Assembly: GCA_032718565.1 (NCBI GenBank)
Contig: JAVGVS010000093.1
Coordinates: forward strand, 1,443,091-1,507,090
DNA length: 64,000 nt
Source: Distichodus sexfasciatus
Lineage: Eukaryota > Chordata > Actinopteri > Characiformes > Distichodontidae
Reading direction: 5' to 3'
Below the pieces are notes generated by a model that saw only the letters and a program-made list of their open reading frames with translations, was not told the origin of the DNA and ran no database searches. Of the stretch, positions 1-10,624 are shown piece after piece (positions within the stretch are counted from its first letter, which is position 1; every line of letters starts with the position of its first letter). Both the position numbers and the translations under genes were made by a program.

Positions 1-420
1 GAGCGCACGGTTGTGATAATATTGCGCGCGAACTATTTTTCCATTCGCGAAAGCGTTTTTTCCTCTCGATGTGTTAAATGTCCTCATAGTTTGAAAGGGG
101 GCGGGTTTTGGCAGTTTGGGGGTGGGGTTTTGGCAGGTTCTGCCTGCGAATCCTATTGGCCGATGGCTCCTGGTCTTGTGATTGACTGCACACTACAGAC
201 AGTTTTTACAGTAAAACCAAAGATGACGTAAAAAGAGGAAGGGTGACAGGTAGATTAAACATAAGTTATAGTTTATCAACCTTATAATTATAATGTAATA
301 GTTAGGTCTTACACGTTTAATAAGCACGCAATCAATGGCTCCTCTTGCCCACTTGTCTGTCCCCAATTCAACATAAACACAGATGCACAAGTCAATCACA
401 AGATGATCACTAGATGATCA
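1..420. mobile_element. hAT-like non-autonomous element fragment, cut by the window edge
   Basis: Positions 1-125 match 2865-3040 directly (shared GTTGTGATAATATTGCG and CTCTCGATGTGTTAAATGTC). Positions about 200-368 match 3035-3190 in reverse complement (AAACATAAGTTATAGTTTATCAACC region). The two copies therefore share a family but differ in internal arrangement. No protein frame is recognisable. Assignment to hAT rests on the terminal repeats of the related copy at 2271-3452. Confidence 0.5.
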
Positions 421-785
421 GCTGTTTTCCATAGTTGAGGATACAGGCTTCAGAAATCTGGTAAATCACCTCTGCCCAAAATACACAATGCCAAGTAGGT
501 GTTACTTTTCGGACGTCGAGTTACTGGAGTTGTTAGATTTTACGAGTTACATTTTATTTATTTAAATTTGTAAAGAAAATTTGTTATGAAAATAAAGCAT
601 TATATTAAAGAAAATTAGATTTTTGTTTGTATTTGCTGTAGAGCTACCACTATTATATGTCACTATTATAAAAGTAACTAGTAAACAGGGAAAGTAACTA
701 CCACGTTAAATTAAAAAAGTTGAAACCCATTATTTTGTGTCAATGTCGTCGACTACTCGCAGTAGCTCTAATTTTCTGTTATCTG
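421..785. other. AT-rich interval, no gene seen
   Basis: Mostly AT-rich sequence with no coding signature, RNA gene or clear repeat boundary. Confidence 0.5.
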
Positions 786-890
786 GGGGAAAAAAGCGGT
801 ATCAGAAAAATCGGTATCGGCCGATCAGACTTACAAAAAAAAAATCGGTAATCGGAATCGGCCAAGAAAATTGCAATCGGTGCATCCCTA
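786..890 (-). mobile_element. hAT-type transposon end (TAGGGATGCACCGAT terminus)
   Basis: On the minus strand the segment starts TAGGGATGCACCGATTGC at 890 and continues with repeated ATCGGNATCGGCC motifs, typical of a very common fish hAT terminal region. The opposite end is missing, so this is a truncated fragment. A direct-orientation terminus of the same type is at 2513. Confidence 0.6.
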
Positions 891-954
891 GTTTCAGCCC
901 TAGAAACAGAACCTACTGGATGTTAGAGCTAAGACAACATTATTATGCCAAAAC

Positions 955-1018
955 TGTACCATTACCGTTGCCCAAAAAACGTGATACGTACCGAACACAC
1001 TGTACCGTTGCATCCCTA
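955..1018 (-). mobile_element. Second hAT-type terminus (TAGGGATGCAACGGTACA)
   Basis: The minus strand starting at 1018 reads TAGGGATGCAACGGTACAG and then GTACGTATCACG-type sequence, a distinct but related hAT terminus. Only one end is present. Confidence 0.45.
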
Positions 1019-2270
1019 GTCTCTACACAGAGTAATGCATACAATAACCCAGTCCTATTGGCAAATACATTTTTCCAGTTTTGGTAGTTTCTTGTTTCCT
1101 ATAACCACATTTAATGTATAACAAAACTTTGTCCTGAATTTTCTTGATGATCTAACAGCATCAGTTCACAGTAGCATCTTAAACATGTAGTTTGCTTGTG
1201 TCGAAAGAGCCATCCTCTGAATATTTATGACCCCATCACCCTCGGCCCCTACCCTTCTCCGATTCTCTTGTAATCCCGCAACAGACCATTTAAAGGCTAA
1301 ATAACTTACTCTATTTTCCTGGCCTTTTGATTATGTCTGTACAGCAATCTTATGAGCATGTGTCACAACTGGCTTTGCACTTGTAAAACATAATTATAAA
1401 TAACCACTTGCAATATTTATGCAAATAAATCCATTCAGCCTCCGGTTAAAGCTATTACCATGTTCAGTGGAGAGCTGTTGCTCACAAAAGGAGAAATCTC
1501 TCAGCACTTTGGTGCTGATCCATGTTTACACAAACAACTCCAACCCCAGAATTGGCACCAGTTTGCCAGGCTATCCCAGCCGGAAAAAACGCTTCCTAAT
1601 GACAAAGACATTTCAATTATCAAGAAAAGGAACAGGAGCATGTTGTAGCTCTTCCATGCAGGTCCTACTGCCTATCACCACAATAATAAAAGCAGCTTGA
1701 CGGAAACTCATTTTGACCTGGTCCTAGGTGCCAATAATAAGCCTCAACAGAGTTCTATTCACAGAAGCAAATTAGAATTTCTAGCGCAGCAAACACCAGC
1801 CTACTCTTCTCCTTTAAGAGGTAAAGTCTTTAGGATGAAGGGGGCTTGACGGTGATAAATGGTTGTGGCGGAAGCGAAGCAGCACCCGCACCAGAACCAG
1901 CACTGCCATCTGTTTTCATTTAGCTATCTTTTTTTTTTCTTGGGAGAATTGCCCCCATTGCATGGGATGGTGTGAGGATGCATTCTGCAGCACACAGAAT
2001 GTTAAATACCTCTATTTAAACAAGTCAAATTCTATCATTATTAGTTCCTGTAGTTTTTCAAGAGAACAGTGCATCCAACTGCATTTATGCCTGCTGAAAA
2101 ATACTGTATAACAATAGCAGGTTATATCACTGAACAAAAAAAAAAGAAATCTCTTAATCCTGTCCCACTTAGAATTTATTAAAGTGGAAGTCTGGACATT
2201 CTCACCTAGAAAGTTAAATAAGTACCATCCGAAAAACAGGTAAGCATTGCATTTTGTGAATTGCTACTAT
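1019..2270. other. No gene recognised
   Basis: Short frames only, with low-complexity and AT-rich stretches and a poly-A run near 2138. I see no splice-consistent coding series, RNA gene or element boundary. Confidence 0.45.
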
Positions 2271-2512
2271 TAGGGCTGGGCAATTAATTGAAAATTAATC
2301 GACATTAAGAACCTTTAATCGACATAATCTTGCACATGATGATTATTTCAATTATTTTTAAAGTACCGTTTATAATAAAAACAGTATTCTCTTAATACCA
2401 TCTCCAGTCTGTTCATGTATCATCCCCTTAACAATAATACCACCGACTGCATGTGTTGAGACATGACTCTGCCATGTTGTGTTTTCTTCAATTATTTTTA
2501 AAATACAAAATA

Positions 2513-2600
2513 TTAGGGATGCACCGATCGATCGGCCAGCAATCGGAATCGGCTGGTTTTTGGCCTGATCGGTGATGGGCCGATCACTCACACGTATTGC
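2513..2600 (+). mobile_element. Nested hAT terminus (TAGGGATGCACCGAT)
   Basis: Starts TAGGGATGCACCGATCGATC followed by repeated ATCGG words and GGCCGATCAC. It is the same terminal type as the minus-strand end at 890. No partner end lies before 3452, so this is a truncated nested insertion. Confidence 0.5.
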
Positions 2601-2846
2601 CGATTTCAAACTGATCTTGCGCATGCCCATTACTTGCAGCACAGCCACACGCACATTAAGGCTGCGTTCACATGTACGCTCAACGGAGGCGTTTCTCATT
2701 CACTTTGAATGGGATAACATCGTGCGGCAACGAAATGAATTTTGGGTGCGTGAGTATGGCGTCACATCAATGCCAAAACTAGAGCGCGCAAAATGGCTTG
2801 CCGCAAAAAATTCGCAGGCGTAAATTTCCAAGTCACGCGCACAAAT

Positions 2847-3321
2847 GTGAAACTCAAGAGCACAAAATTAAGCGCGGTTGTGATAATATTGCGTGCAAAC
2901 TGTATTTTTCCTCTCGCGAATGACTTTTTTCCTCTCGATGTGTTAAATGTCCTCGCGCGCAAAGTATATTACCAACGAGCGGCTTTTTTTCTCGAGTGAG
3001 ATTTTTTCGCACGCAGTATGAAAGGGTTTTGGCAGTTTGGGGACAGACAAGTGGACAAAGGGAGCCATTGATTGCGTGCTTATTAAACGTGTAAGACCTA
3101 ACTATTAAATTATTATTATAAGGTTGATAAACTATAACTTGCGTTTAATCTACCTGTCGCCGTTCCTCTTCCTCCGTCATCTTCGGTAATCTACTTTGCA
3201 CGCGAGGCCATTTAACACATTGAGAGAAAAAAAGACATTCGAGAGAGAAAAAATACAGTCTGCACACAATATTATCACAACCACGCACTCCATTCTTAAT
3301 TTTGTGCTCTCGAGTTTCACA
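2847..3321. repeat. Inverted-repeat arms inside the hAT-like element
   Basis: The arm at 2847-2960 (GTGAAACTCAAGAGCACAAA onward) is the reverse complement of 3187-3321 with good identity, leaving about 230 bp of loop. The transcript could fold into a long hairpin. Confidence 0.65.
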
Positions 3322-3452
3322 TTTGCGGTCGCGACTTAAAATAATTTTACCTCAACATAAACTATATCGATATAAACGATATTGTGCAATCCTATATCTC
3401 GCATGAAAATATATCGACATATTTTAAAAACTCGATATATAGCCCAGCCCTA

Positions 3453-3994
3453 ATATTTGCATTACATTCATTATTCATAAACATGCCAAAATCATCTGAA
3501 AATGTTCTGAAAAATAAATTAAATGAAAAAAATTTTAAAAAGTAATTTCAGTAGTAAACTGGATTGCATGTCACAAGCCACATGCAATGCCGCCCAGTAC
3601 TACTAGGGAGAAGTGGACCGCTGGTAGAAAAAGCTATATATATACACCAATATAATTGATTATGGTCTGCCACTACATTGATACAGAATCGTCCATGTCT
3701 GCATCGTGATGAATTAATTATGTAATTAATTTTAATATCACTAACACAAGATATTATTCTAAGGAGAAAACAGCATGATAAATGTTCAAGGGTAGTGTTA
3801 TATCTCCAGCCTGCAGCAGATAACGGGCATGACAAACTCTTCCAGGGTTATACCAGAAATTGCTATTACTGGCTATTACTATTATTATAATACTGCAAAG
3901 AAACAGAAATGGATCTAGGGGAGGGAAAAGTTTGGGCCACTACAACTTGTTATATACACTCAGAAGTCTGTTTTAACGAAACTTGAGCAAGAAA
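3453..3994. other. No gene recognised
   Basis: AT-rich, short frames only, no repeat boundary visible. Confidence 0.4.
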
Positions 3995-5583
3995 TTCACT
4001 ACACTGTAGCTCAATCATTATGCAAGTGAGTGTTTTGAACTTATCACTATTTCTGTGCATATTTTCAAACTCCAAACTACAGAAACTTGAATGCTTATTG
4101 GATTTAAGCATTCTCAGATGATGTGTATTTAAAGTGAGTAACATCCTCTATCAGGGTGTGCATAAATATTAGGTCATTTCTTTACCTTACGCAAAATGGA
4201 TCAATAAAGAGATTTAACTTGACACTGAAAAGTCAAAAATTATAAAATGCCTTTCAGAGGTATGGAACATTCTTGAAATAGGTAAACTGTTGAGGCGTGA
4301 TTAAAGAACAATCAAACTTTTTGTTGCAAAAGTCAACAGGGTTATAAACCACAGGTGGAGATGAAAAGTTGCAAATTAGCTACAAAAGACTTAAACATGA
4401 TGCTACCAGAACGGATTCTTCTCCAGTGCCACCACATTCTAAAACCACAACCTACCTGGCAGATCCAGAGGTACCAGGTGTTCACTGCTCAGAGACATGG
4501 CCAAGGTAAGGAAGTCTGAAAGACGACCACCACGGAACAAGACTCTCAGGGTGAAACATTTCGATTGGACCAAGAAATATATTAGATGACAGGTTTTATG
4601 GACAGATGAAATGAGAGTGACTCTTGACTGAGCATACGGATGGGCCCATAGCTGGATCACTAATGGACACACAGCACCACTGCCAACAGATGCCAGCAAG
4701 GTGAGTAGGGGTACTGTTATACGCTGATATTATTAACTTAGCCATTTTGGGTTGAATACAGACCTTAACTCCCAAATTTACTGCCAAAATCGACTCCCAA
4801 ACCTTTGTCACTTTCTAGAAGGTACTTTCTTCAAGCAGTGGTACATTAAGAGGTCTGCATCATAAAAGAAGGCCATGATTTTTATGCAGAATAATGCTCC
4901 ATCATATGCATCCAAGTATGTGAGTCTCGTTTAGTGGTGGTGATATTTCAGGCCAACATTTTCAGTCTTCCTTACCTAGGCCATGTCTAGCATAGAAATG
5001 CAACCTACCTGGCATGTTCAGATGTACCAGGTGTTCAGTGCTCAGAGACATGGCCTAGGTAAGGAAGGCTGAAAAAGTTGGCTTGAAACATCACCACCAC
5101 TAAACAAGACTCACATACTTGGATGCATATGATTGAGCAGAATATGGTGGCACTGGAGGAGAATGGGTTCTGATAGCCTCACATTTAATTCTTTTTACAT
5201 CTTTTGCTGCTGTTTTGCATCTTTTCTTCTCCACTTGTGTTTTATAACCCTGTTGACTTGTTTGATTGTTCAGTAAACAGCTTAGCCATATCAAAAGTGT
5301 TGCATCCCTCTGAAAGGCATTTTATGATTTTTGACTTTTTAGTGTAAGTTAAATGTCTTTTTTGACCCATTTTGCCTAAGGTAAAGAAGTTACCTAATAA
5401 TTATGCAAACTCTGATATAAGATGTTACTTAGGGAACACCCTCTTTAATTACACAAATGCATATCACATGAAAATGCTTAAATCCAATAGCATTCAAGTT
5501 TATATAGCTTGGTGTTGGATAATATACACAATAACAGTAATACAACGCTCACTTGCATAATAATTCTGCATACAGTGTAGATT
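3995..5583. mobile_element. Tc1-like foldback transposon relic with long terminal inverted repeats
   Basis: The left end (about 3995-4262) is the reverse complement of the right end (about 5312-5583). Shared words include ATGCTTAAATCCAATA, CACTCACTTGCATAAT and the segment around TTTGCSTAAGGTAAAGAA. This gives inverted repeats of about 270 bp. Between them lie degenerate Tc1-type transposase pieces: near 4600 the plus strand reads TDEMRVTLD-like residues followed by WAHSWITNGHTAPLP, with in-frame stops. No intact transposase remains. The transposase stretch near 4450-4545 occurs again at 5005-5110 and inverted at 4893-4990. Confidence 0.65.
4893..5140. repeat. Near-perfect ~95-bp palindrome inside the Tc1-like relic
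   Basis: Positions 4893-4987 (from CATCATATGCATCCAAGTAT to TACCTAGGCCATGTCT) are the reverse complement of 5046-5140, with few mismatches and a ~58-bp spacer. The arms themselves derive from the transposase region. Confidence 0.75.
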
Positions 5584-5795
5584 ATATAAGATTATTTTTA
5601 ACATTAGGTACTGCAAGGGGGCAAATTGTGTATATACACTTTTGTGGCTTTTTAAAGGAATTATTTAAAATGACTCATCTCGTTTTAAGACTCTAATCCA
5701 TGACTAATTCCAACGCAAAATCCTAATCTGATGTTGTCAAACAAGAGAAACGCTCACACTACGCACAGACTACTCCAAAACTGCTCTGGAATGCA
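5320..5795. repeat. Copy 1 of a ~470-bp direct duplication
   Basis: The block from the right Tc1-like terminal repeat out to TGGAATGCACAGCG (5793) is repeated at 7294-7766 with only scattered differences. The repeat runs ~210 bp past the outer edge of the terminal repeat, so it is more than a second transposon end. Confidence 0.8.
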
Positions 5796-7293
5796 CAGCG
5801 CCTCACTATATTACTCTCTCTTACCGCAGATAGGCAGGAATTTTTAAAATTACAGTTTAAGTCCAACTGAAGTCAATATCCCTGATCTATACTCTTGCTT
5901 TATACTATATGTCAATGTATTAAGACCGACTACTGCGGCAGACCATCGTAGTTCTTATAAACGCAAGTATTCTGCTTGTATCATTGTTCTTATTAGCGCC
6001 CGTATTTCACTTGTATTTTTCAAGTGAAATTAACATTATATATACTGTACATTTTTTCATTTAATAACAAGTTGGTATAGTACTTCAATTTTTCTGATGA
6101 TTTTTAAACGTTCCATCGAAGATTTAAAGTACTGCTAGCGTTTAAAACAGTCGCGTCAAAATAAACACATCTAAGCCCACGTGCAGGGACACGCGCAAAA
6201 CGTGCTCCGTGACACTACGCATGGACGACATAAATAAACCATCTGTTTCTTACAAGAAGTCAACCTGAAAGAGAGTTAACTTACTTGATTTTGTCAGCTT
6301 TGATTTCCTCGTGTACGCGAATGGTAGCGACGTATTTCCACCTTAGTAGTGCATCATATTACCAAAAATGTTTTTACCAGAGTAAAAGCAGTCCAAATGT
6401 AGGATATATTGTGAGAGATATCAGTCTCCTGTATTGACAATATATGGCTGCTTAAAGAATAACAATACAGTTGCTTCTGTGGCTGGTACTCTTGAAGACT
6501 GGATCGTTACTTTGGTTGTCCAAAAAGAACTTCAGTTTTCCGGAGTCCTCGCCGTGCCAGCACCTGAGGGATTATAGCTGCCTGCTTCTCTCTTGTTTTA
6601 CACCTCGGTCCCGGTTGGATCGCCCCTCGTGATTTGAATCGCTCTCGTTTCATTGGATGCGCCTCATGCACATGTGATTTGGAGTGTCGTAGTGCAGAAT
6701 CGAGCGATCGATGAAGAGCTCCTCTCAAGTTCAGTCCCGAAACCCTTGCTTTTTCGCTCGCTTGCGTGCGCGCTCTTTCTCCATCGCACACACATCTTCT
6801 GGGGATGGCACGTGTAAGCTCCTATCGGAACCGCCTTTCTAGCTTCAAGCCTGTACTAAACAGGCACTTACGCGACATACAGCGATTTTTGACGTTATGT
6901 CGTCATTAAACAGTTTTAGACAGCACCGTCTTTTATTATTTTATTTATTACCTCGACAGATGTACGGGCGGTAACTGAGACGCTTTTCTTGATATATATG
7001 ACAGACTATTTACCGCCTCCGTGTGGTCATGCGAAGAGTTCGGAGTTCAGCTAGGACTGTTCGCTACAGAAATCAACTACAAGTGTTGACATTAGGCCTT
7101 TTCGTTTCTAGGATATATGACAGGGCTTACTCAAACCTAAAGAAATATAGCACTTTATGAATTCCTGAACATCTACTTTTGTAATGTGTTATGTGACCAC
7201 AGGCCTAGTCAGGCCTTTTACTTTATCGGGGTCAGCCCTTATTTAACACAAATGTTGCACAGTTTTATATTTATTCTCTCGACTTTGCTTCAT
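5796..7293. other. Interval between duplicated blocks; CpG-richer stretch, no confirmed gene
   Basis: Around 6100-6900 the CpG density is higher than in the neighbourhood. A 94-codon minus frame (6507-6791) is Arg/Ser/Ala-rich with no recognisable domain. A possible tiny minus-strand exon (6285-6341) has consensus-like splice sites but no family match. Nothing here is firm enough to call a gene. Confidence 0.3.
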
Positions 7294-7766
7294 CTAATTT
7301 GACTTTTTAGTGTCAGTTAAATGTCTTTTTTGACCCATTTTGCCTAAGGTAAAGAAGTTACCTAATAATTATGCAGACTCTGATATACGATGTTACTTAG
7401 GGAACCCCCTCTTTGATTACACAAATGCATATCACATGAAAATGCTTAAATCCAATAGCATTCAAGTTTATATAGCTTGGTGTTGGATAATATACACAAT
7501 AACAGTAATAAAACGCTCACTTTCATAATAATTCTGCATACAGTGTAGATTATATAAGATTTTTTTAACATTAAGTACTGCAAGGAGGCAAATTGTGTAT
7601 ATACACTTTTGTGGCTTTTTAAAGGAATTATTTTAAATGATTCATCTCGTTTAAGACTCTAATCCATGACTAATTCCAACGCAAAATTCTAATCTGATAT
7701 TGTCAAACAAGAGAAACGCTCACACTACGCACAGACTACTCCAAAACTGCTCTGGAATGCACAGCG
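7294..7766. repeat. Copy 2 of the ~470-bp direct duplication
   Basis: Matches 5320-5795 from GACTTTTTAGTGTMAGTTAA through TGGAATGCACAGCG. Flanks on both sides are unrelated to copy 1 flanks. Confidence 0.8.
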
Positions 7767-9237
7767 TGGCTAACAATAGCCTAACAGGCTAACAATAGCC
7801 TCTTTACTTTTGTTACAAATTGAAATTATTTCCTTAGTGGCTGCCTGCAAGTTCAGACCTACACTCATTAACCTACAGTTAGCCAGAGAAACCCAGTGGG
7901 CCAGACATTAATTAAGTAAAAATAAAATGGAATTATTTAAATTTCACCTGTCTAGAGACACAGTGAGTATTCATATCAAGTATGTAAATTTATTATTTAA
8001 TGAGAACAGCTTCTTTAAATATGACCTATAAAAAACATGTATTAAACAAACTTTTGATGTTACTTTTTATATGTGGTCAAAGCAGGTCAAAGTTTTTCCT
8101 ATGAGTGCTCTATAGTTAATTTTTAATACCCCTTCCTCAAGCAGCCCACCGAAGTAACAATTATATTCTTTAATTATTTACAATATATCTAATATTTCTA
8201 ATAAAAATATTGGATGAGCTAGTGCTTCCACACTGAAAAGTAAAAATGAAAAATATAACTGTTTACACCTAGTTTTTTAACATATGAAATGACCTGAAAA
8301 AATAGCCACAGCTAGTCTGAAAGCTGTACACATTTTAAGTGTATCTACTCTCAAGACAGGGAAATAGATTCTTTTTCTACTGCAAGTCTGATGAAATACA
8401 GCATCTTTTATATGGTATTTGCACAACATTTCCCAGGGAGAATGTCACTGATGTCATTCCAGTAGCACATCTCAGAGGCAATAAAATGATTCAAATGATT
8501 TTTTTTTTACTGTAGTGAGTGTAAATACTGATATTTGATATCACTGGCTCCACTGTCTTTGTTGTGCCAAAAGTGACAGGAAAATTTGTATGTGGGGACA
8601 AGTCCTCATTTGAAAAAAGTGCTGTTATAAAATGTTCCAGCATTTACTTGAAAAACTATTCAAACTGTGTTGCTTATTTACTGAGCTTTAGGTTACAGTA
8701 GTATTAATGACAATGAATGAGCCTTGCAGATTGCAGAACATGGGTCTGTATGTGGGTCTGTAAGAGAAAGAGGGAGAGACAGAAAGGGAGAGAATTTTTC
8801 GTCTGCTGTGACATTGAAGTGATTTCAGAAGGCAGACCTTATGACGATCATCAACATTCTCCAGCATTGGCCAACATAACAAGGGGCGCTGTAAGCCACA
8901 TGCCGCTAGCCACATTTGTTTTCTAGCTGGTAGTAAAAAAAAGGCTGTCATTCGTTAGCGTGAAGAGGCTGTCATGCTTACGGAGACATGGTGACACGGA
9001 AAGCAAGAGCTGTCTCACTAGAGCCCATAATGACCTGCTTCACTGATGGTTAACCACCCACTCAGATAGACACACACAGCAAGCACACAGCAGTGTAGCT
9101 CAGGATGCACGTGTGTGTTTGTCAGTGGGAGTTTGGAAGGAAGGTTTTTTATCCTTGCTGTCACAATGCCATCACAATCTGTATAGAGGTACAAAGTGTA
9201 ATGTGCATAGATTTATTTAAAATAATTATTTAGTGCA
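7767..9237. other. No gene recognised
   Basis: Short opposed frames near 8690-8950 have no recognisable domain. No element ends are visible. Confidence 0.4.
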
Positions 9238-9297
9238 TTTTTAGGGGTCCAGGCACGAAGTGCTTATGGACACCTCTTTTAGTTGTTTTGTTTGTTT
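9238..9297. repeat. Fragment of a dispersed fish repeat (GGGGTCCA...GAAGTGCTTATGGA)
   Basis: AGGGGTCCAGGCACGAAGTG and TGCTTATGGACACCTCTT match the start of the repeat at 42944. It is cut at 9297 by the LTR element. Confidence 0.55.
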
Positions 9298-10612
9298 TGT
9301 AAGGTTTGCCCAATGTCTTACTATAGTTTATCAAAGTTATATAAAATTTATCAGTCTCATAAAATATTTTTTTAATCAAATTGAAAGCATTACACCCTTT
9401 AGTTCTCACTAAAGATAGTAATATTAACGATTTGGGTTCTAAAGGTGGTTTTACCAGTTATAGGAATTCTTTTAATATAGGTTCCGGCAGTTTAATCCCA
9501 TTAATGAAATCACAACAACTGGGTGAAATAAATGAAACATTTATTAACACTAAGTCTAAAACAACTAGAAAGCAATCAACAACAAACAGTATATTTACAT
9601 AGAAAGAGAGGGGTAGTAGTGTGTGTGTGTATACGCAGGTATGTGTGTGTATCTACGTGTGCGAGATTCTTTGATCTGTGTAACAAAGGAGTGTAAGCGC
9701 GCACAGTTTGAATGGGGGGAGGTTGCTCTTTATCTCTCAAGACAAAGGACAATGTCGGCGTGGAATTTAGCCTTAAGCTAAATGTTTGGAATGTACGCAA
9801 CCCAATGGGATTCAGGTGTTTCTCGGGGTTCCGAGATGATTAGTAAAAGAGAGAATTAGGAAAGGAGATAAGATGCACGCAAATGAACAGCTTATCGTTA
9901 AGTACATGAACCATATTCTTCTAAGACACGGTTTAAATAATGCTAAACAATGAACTTTGCCCAGACATTGCATTAAGAGGAATTTATGCTATTACTAAAC
10001 TCAGAGGTTCAAAATGGTCTCACGTGTTCGCTGGTCCTGCTTTTCGTGTACCTTACAGTCCTGAAGCGCTGTTACGCTGGCCCTCCATCGCTATCCTCGC
10101 CGCAATTCTAGGGGTAGTTGGAGGAATTTGTTACCATGCATACATCGCCGGTGAATTATCTTCTCGAAGCGAGGGTCCTGCCATTACCGCACAAGGTCGG
10201 AGGGAATTGTTCCAGGAAATTTGCCGTCCTGGCTGTGGGAAATCTTGCTTCGAGGTATTTCGGTTTGTCTCTGCTTGCTTTTGCACACAGCATAACGGGT
10301 CCGCCGTGGTCGAAATGGCAGTGGTTGCGTTTGATTGAGTAAAAATTATTAAGAAAAATAAAGCACCTCCTTGTTCCTGATCTTGAAACAAAGGAAATGT
10401 AAATGGCCCTTCCCCCACGCATGTAGGTTCGGCCAGGTTTCTCTTTGAAAGAATTGCATACTGCAAGGGCAGGTCCAGAGAGAAAGAATTTCCAACGTTG
10501 CAGGTTTTTACCACCTGGACTGCCAGGTGCGGGGAAGTGCCCGCCTTCCGGTCGGACTTCTATGTAGTAACTTCAGGTAGCGCTTACCTAGTGAGAAAAT
10601 ATGGTACCTATA
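9298..10612 (-). repeat. LTR, downstream copy (minus orientation)
   Basis: Aligned over its length to 14359-15574, including the GT-rich stretch near 9620 and the GGTTCGGCCAGGTTTCTCTT block at 10428. It has several small indels relative to the other copy. Confidence 0.75.
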
Positions 10613-10624
10613 ATCCCCTTTTGG
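10613..10624 (-). other. Candidate polypurine tract
   Basis: The minus strand reads CCAAAAGGGGAT immediately before the LTR, the expected second-strand primer position. Confidence 0.55.

Larger units (their letters stand above)
2271..3452. mobile_element. hAT-like non-autonomous transposon with terminal inverted repeats
   Basis: The left end reads TAGGGCTGGGCAATTAATTG and the right end is its inverse, GCCCAGCCCTA after a TCGATATAT-rich subterminus. TAGGGCTGGGCRATAT termini are characteristic of fish hAT families. No 8-bp target duplication can be aligned (GCTACTAT versus ATATTTGC), so the ends have drifted or were joined by rearrangement. The interior holds a second, one-ended hAT terminus (2513) and inverted arms at 2847-3321. 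No transposase is readable. Confidence 0.6.

Noticed and set aside
10131..10514. 127-codon minus-strand frame, partly shared with 15252-15449
   Set aside because: The sharing is explained by the two LTR copies, and the frame is not kept intact in both.
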